From Trema orientale (taxonomy: Eukaryota; Streptophyta; Magnoliopsida; Rosales; Cannabaceae), in assembly GCA_002914845.1 (NCBI GenBank), contig JXTC01000176.1:333368-397367 (forward strand): 64,000 bases of DNA, given 5' to 3'. The position numbers and the translations under genes were made by a program. Shown in pieces: positions 60,238 through 64,000 of the stretch (positions are counted from its first letter, which is position 1; the number at the start of each line of letters is the position of its first letter). The notes below the pieces were generated by a model. It was not told where the DNA came from and did not search any database. It saw only the letters and a program-made list of their open reading frames with translations.

Positions 60238-62583
60238 TCATATTGAAGCACTGAGCCCATAGCTCCACCTGAAAGCAACCGGGCTCCTAACTCGGTGAGT
60301 CCCATCAGTCCACTCAATCGAGCCAAACTTGGCCGATTTACTGTAATCAACACTTGTTGAAAATGTAACCTCATACGCCTGTGTTTCATTCTCAGCACTA
60401 AACACAAGCTTGCTTGGAGAAACACTGATTTCAACGCCTGGGGGTGAACTCAAACTTACCTGATAAACTGCATCAACTTCACTTCCAACGTTCTTAACAA
60501 CCCTCTTATACTTAACCAATCCGTGATGCGAATCGAAAACCACAGAGAACGACGGATAGTTCAGACCACCCGGGCTACTCAAAGCCCCAACTCTGCTTAA
60601 AGTTTTTGCACAAATATCTGCACTAGTGGGTGCTTTGACAAATATTGATATGCGCCTAGAATCATACCCAATGGAGCATAGGAATGCAACATAATCATTA
60701 GCATCAAGGTCATAAACCAAACCCGGATGGAGAGCTCCATTGGGATCAACATGTCCTGCTCCATGAATGAACGATGTTGATTTTTCCCCTGTTGCAAGAT
60801 CCTCAAGGGTCTCTCCAGAGTTATCCAAATTGTAAGCCGTTGTGATCAGCGCGGACTTTATAGCGGCCGGCGACCAATCCGGATAAGCCTTCCGAAGCAG
60901 AGCAGCAATCCCACTAACATGTGGGCAAGACATAGAAGTACCCGAAATTATATTGAACTCAACACGCCTGGGATCAATATCTAAATCAGTAGGGCCAATG
61001 GAGCCAGTCCACCCTGCTAAAATGTTGACCCCAGGAGCAATAACATCCGGCTTAAGAATCTCTGGCGTGAGAGAATTCGGACCACGGCTCGAGAAAGCAG
61101 CAACCTTGGGAGCAGAAGGGGAAGACCCAATTACAGTCCCGCGGAACACAATAGTAGCCGTCGGATCCTGGCTTGATCTGATGTACTCCTTAATCTTGTC
61201 CCCATTAGTCTGACCAACCATGGTAGCGGGTATAAGATGAGAATCAGCTATAAGCTCTTCGCCACTGTCCTCAGTATTCGCAAGCACCAACCCAACGCCG
61301 CCAGCGAACTTCACCGCGCTACCTTTCGCCACTCTAGCGTTTCCGCCACGGTCGCAAACGACAATCTTTCCGGCGACTATCAAGGGCTCCAGTGTCCCAT
61401 CATAGCAGTACCTATTCCCAGCGTCACCAGCATAGACCAAAGATAGCTTGTAATCACGATCCAGCCCCTCGCCGGCGTACAACGACACGCCGTTTAGTAC
61501 TCTACCGTCTCCCAAAACGACATCAGCCGGGAACTCTCTGTCGATGGTCGAAGCCCCGACGGTTAGGATCCAAGGAGCGATGTTGACCGCGGAGTACGGG
61601 TCGGGTCCGGAGTTCCCTGCGGAGCAAGAGACCAGAACGCCGTGCTGGGCCGCCCCGAACGCCCCGACCGCGATCGAATCCAAGTAGTACGGCGGCGAGT
61701 GCCCGTTTGCCCCGACGGAGAGAGAGATTACGTGAACACCATCGGAGATGGCTTGGTCCATGGCCGCCAAGATATCCGAGTCGAAACACCCCAAGCTCCA
61801 ACAGATCTTATAGACCGCGATCCGGGCCTTCGTGGCCATGCCCCTGGCCTCTCCCTGAGCGTAGTGGAGGAAGCTCGCGTTCGGGACCACAGCTCCGGCA
61901 GCCGTCGACGCCGTGTGGGACCCATGACCCTCTGTGTCTCTCGGCGATCTCGACTCCTTGGACTCGTCAATGGGTCCCCCCAGCTTCGCAAAATACCCGT
62001 TGTAGAACGCTCTGGCCCCGATAATCTTCCGGTTACAACCCGATTCGGGGAAGTCCGGACCCGTCTCGCATGTCCCTTTCCAGCCGGACGGAACCGGAGA
62101 GAGGCCCGAGTCGTTGAAGCTGGGCCTCTCGGGCCAGATCCCGGTGTCGAGGACCCCGATCACGACGTCGTCGGCGTAGTCGGAGTTGGGCCAGAGCCCG
62201 AACCCGTCGGCGAGGCCGAGGAAGCGGTAGGTCCGGGTGGTGTGGAGCTGGCGGGCCTGGTCGGGGACGACTGAGATGACCCCCGGGGAGTCGCGGAGCC
62301 TGGCGGCCTGCGCGGCGGTGAGTGTGGCGGAGAAGCCATTGACGGCCTTCTCGTAGGTGTAGAGGAGCTTGGTGGGGTGAGGGGACTGGGGGAGGGAGTG
62401 GACTATGGAGGTGTACCAGTGGTGGTGGGAGGTAAAGAAGGAGGGCTTGTGGGCTTTCGACACGTGGACGATGAAGGTCTGTGGACCGTCGATTGGATCT
62501 GATGATGACGAGGAAGATACTGACACAAGACATAGGAGAAAGAAGAAGAGGATCAAGGAAGAGGAATCTGAAAGAGAAGCCAT
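60238..62583 (-). CDS. SBT1.4: Secreted subtilisin-like protease, SBT1.4 type, intronless
   Basis: One exon, 781 residues, the usual subtilase length. The start at 62583 was chosen for its strong context (GCCATGG) and because it puts a signal peptide (LILFFFLLCLVSV, about 8-20) at the N-terminus. An in-frame ATG 21 codons upstream has a weak context. Next come an I9 prodomain (about 35-113) and the S8 catalytic domain with Asp146 (DTGIWPE), His220 (GHGSH), oxyanion Asn324 (SAGNSGP) and Ser550 (SGTSMSCPH). A PA-type insert lies at about 350-480 and an Fn3-like C-terminal domain from about 665. Such enzymes are activated in the secretory route and cut proteins in the cell wall space. All catalytic residues are present. 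The 5' half is much richer in GC than the 3' half. Membership of SBT1.4 is by remembered similarity; substrates are unknown. Confidence 0.95.
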   Translation of the reverse strand: MASLSDSSSLILFFFLLCLVSVSSSSSSDPIDGPQTFIVHVSKAHKPSFFTSHHHWYTSIVHSLPQSPHPTKLLYTYEKAVNGFSATLTAAQAARLRDSPGVISVVPDQARQLHTTRTYRFLGLADGFGLWPNSDYADDVVIGVLDTGIWPERPSFNDSGLSPVPSGWKGTCETGPDFPESGCNRKIIGARAFYNGYFAKLGGPIDESKESRSPRDTEGHGSHTASTAAGAVVPNASFLHYAQGEARGMATKARIAVYKICWSLGCFDSDILAAMDQAISDGVHVISLSVGANGHSPPYYLDSIAVGAFGAAQHGVLVSCSAGNSGPDPYSAVNIAPWILTVGASTIDREFPADVVLGDGRVLNGVSLYAGEGLDRDYKLSLVYAGDAGNRYCYDGTLEPLIVAGKIVVCDRGGNARVAKGSAVKFAGGVGLVLANTEDSGEELIADSHLIPATMVGQTNGDKIKEYIRSSQDPTATIVFRGTVIGSSPSAPKVAAFSSRGPNSLTPEILKPDVIAPGVNILAGWTGSIGPTDLDIDPRRVEFNIISGTSMSCPHVSGIAALLRKAYPDWSPAAIKSALITTAYNLDNSGETLEDLATGEKSTSFIHGAGHVDPNGALHPGLVYDLDANDYVAFLCSIGYDSRRISIFVKAPTSADICAKTLSRVGALSSPGGLNYPSFSVVFDSHHGLVKYKRVVKNVGSEVDAVYQVSLSSPPGVEISVSPSKLVFSAENETQAYEVTFSTSVDYSKSAKFGSIEWTDGTHRVRSPVAFRWSYGLSASI

Positions 62584-62767
62584 GGCTTCGTGTTTCGAGA
62601 TCTTTTTTTCCCACAGTGTTGGGGGAACTGACCTCCTAGAGTACATTGATTTTGAAGATAACAAAGTGCGTTCATTGGTCAGTTTTCATTTTTTATTTTT
62701 TTTTCTTAAAATTATTATTATTTTGTTTTTTTGGGTATTAACCTGTTCGTTTCTCTGGCCAGATTCA

Positions 62768-62776
62768 TATTTATAA
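62768..62776 (-). promoter_or_regulatory. Likely TATA box of the subtilase gene
   Basis: TTATAAATA on the minus strand lies about 185 bp upstream of the chosen ATG. Confidence 0.5.
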
Positions 62777-63916
62777 TAACAGAATTTATCCTTACCCATT
62801 TTTTGGGAGTGAATAATTAGCTTGTTTTTGTTGAAATGGAAATAATTTATTTGTGTTAATTAATTATTGAATATTACGTGTAAAATTTGGGTTGGGGTCC
62901 ATAGTCTCTGATTTGGAGTCTGGAGACCAATGATTCAATCATTCCAACACTACAAACCTACCTGGCTACTACCAAAAACTAGTGAGGCCAGACAATCACA
63001 AAGGACCAGTTAATAAACATTTATCAATTGTGTATACTTGACAAAAATATACATATGTTAGTTTCTAATTATATAAGCTTCTAATTTCTACTCAAAATTT
63101 TAATTCAACTTCATAAAAAAGCAAGTATGAGAAGCTTCATCTCAATAATTTGCAATTTTTGCTCAAGTCTGTTATCTATAATGATGTTTGTCAAGTCTGG
63201 TACAGGACTTGGTGCTCTCCAGAAACTTACAGTCCCTCTCTAATCCATAAATCATAACAGCTACAAGTTTTACTATAAAATCCCAACTAAATTGTTTGCA
63301 TGCGTGTTGCTTTCTTTGGGCTTCACTTTTGCTGGAGATTCCAATTTTCGAATGTGTTAACTTATTATATAGGAAACTTTCGGGTTTCAAATATTTTGTC
63401 CTTTTCAAATCATCCAAACAAGTGAACAACCTTATCTCTTGTCCCACCCACTTTACAAAAAATTGAGAGGTAGATATTAGATAATACGTAGCCCCATACA
63501 TCAATTATTATACTATAAACAAATAAAAAAAAATATCATACCAATTATTATTGTTCGTCCTACAGAATGACAGATATTTAACATTTTCTCTGTATCATCT
63601 CAAATAATCATTGAGAAGTCCTCCTATATAGATATATATATAGAGATATCTCAGTGTCCTAACTTAATGTTGTTTTGTTTAGATAAGATAAACGACGTCG
63701 GTTAAATTTTCAGCCTTTTTTTTTTCTTTTCTTTCCAGTTTCCATTTTTCGGTTTTTAAAGGGACGTTTCCTTCGTTTTTGTCTTTGAAAAAAAAAAAAA
63801 TAGCAAACCGTACGACGGTCATCCCTATATGCCCTGCCGTTTGTTAAGTTAAATCTTAAAACAAACTTTCGTTTAATAATAATAAAATAGTGACAACAAT
63901 GACAAGGAAAATCATA

Positions 63917-63967
<51 letters not shown>

Positions 63968-64000
63968 GAACAATAATTACTTAAGCTTTTCTCGGTTGGG
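62777..64000. other. Subtilase upstream region, no further gene seen
   Basis: AT-rich. The minus-strand frames at 63172-63504 and 63710-63973 lack known domains; the second is mostly a translated microsatellite. Confidence 0.45.
63919..63966. repeat. (AAT)n microsatellite
   Basis: About sixteen uninterrupted AAT/ATA units. Confidence 0.97.

Noticed and set aside
61642-62274. Long plus-strand open frame (210 codons) opposite the subtilase
   Set aside because: It is the antisense of a GC-rich conserved coding region, where stops are rare by composition. Its protein has no domain.
1-64000. Genuine tRNA or rRNA genes, CRISPR arrays, bacterial-type operons
   Set aside because: The tRNA-like boxes all belong to SINEs with poly(A) tails, and no regularly spaced CRISPR repeats or clustered prokaryotic frames were seen.

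Overview
The window is nuclear DNA from a eudicot plant. The genes have spliced introns with GT-AG borders and plant-type TATA boxes. They belong to plant families: a CYP92A-type P450, a plastid type-2 13-lipoxygenase, an SBT1.4-type subtilase and a small basic protein. Everything between them is AT-rich and filled with plant transposable elements (TEs). I cannot fix the species. All four gene models are on the minus strand. No operon-like organisation, CRISPR array, rRNA or functional tRNA gene was seen.

Layout: 0.2-3.7 kb is a Mutator-like foldback element (9-bp target duplication) carrying a gypsy-type solo LTR inside it (5-bp duplication). 4.3-5.3 kb is a non-autonomous hAT element. 5.7-6.4 kb is a cluster of CGACATG-like motifs with a tRNA-derived SINE inside. 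7.4-10.3 kb is the two-exon P450 gene. 12.0-23.8 kb is a decayed Ty1/copia element on the plus strand, split in its gag gene by a second copia element on the minus strand (12.86-20.91 kb). 24.9-28.4 kb is bounded by hAT-like ends and holds an unidentified open frame, a degenerate ACTAGT-rich tandem array and a polypurine tract. 29.4-33.9 kb is the eight-exon lipoxygenase gene.

34-51.7 kb is gene-free. It contains a SINE, a TRIM with perfect structure (39.4 kb), a second hAT element directly beside it, a MITE fragment, a Tourist-like element with a purine-rich core, a Mutator-type foldback MITE and a 5'-truncated LINE. 51.8-52.2 kb is the small basic-protein gene. 52.9-58.4 kb holds SINEs, two copies of one foldback MITE, a larger MITE and a second gypsy-type solo LTR. 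60.2-62.6 kb is the intronless subtilase gene.

The P450 and the lipoxygenase both belong to families used in plant specialised or defence metabolism (oxidation of small molecules; jasmonate and oxylipin synthesis). They are 19 kb apart, separated by TEs, and nothing in the sequence shows that they work together. The subtilase is a predicted secreted protease. I found no convincing new multi-gene system. The most unusual observations are seven tiny insertions that consist of little more than a poly(A/T) run between target-site duplications, the ACTAGT array inside possible hAT ends, the CGACATG motif cluster, and the unidentified conserved-looking 134-residue protein.
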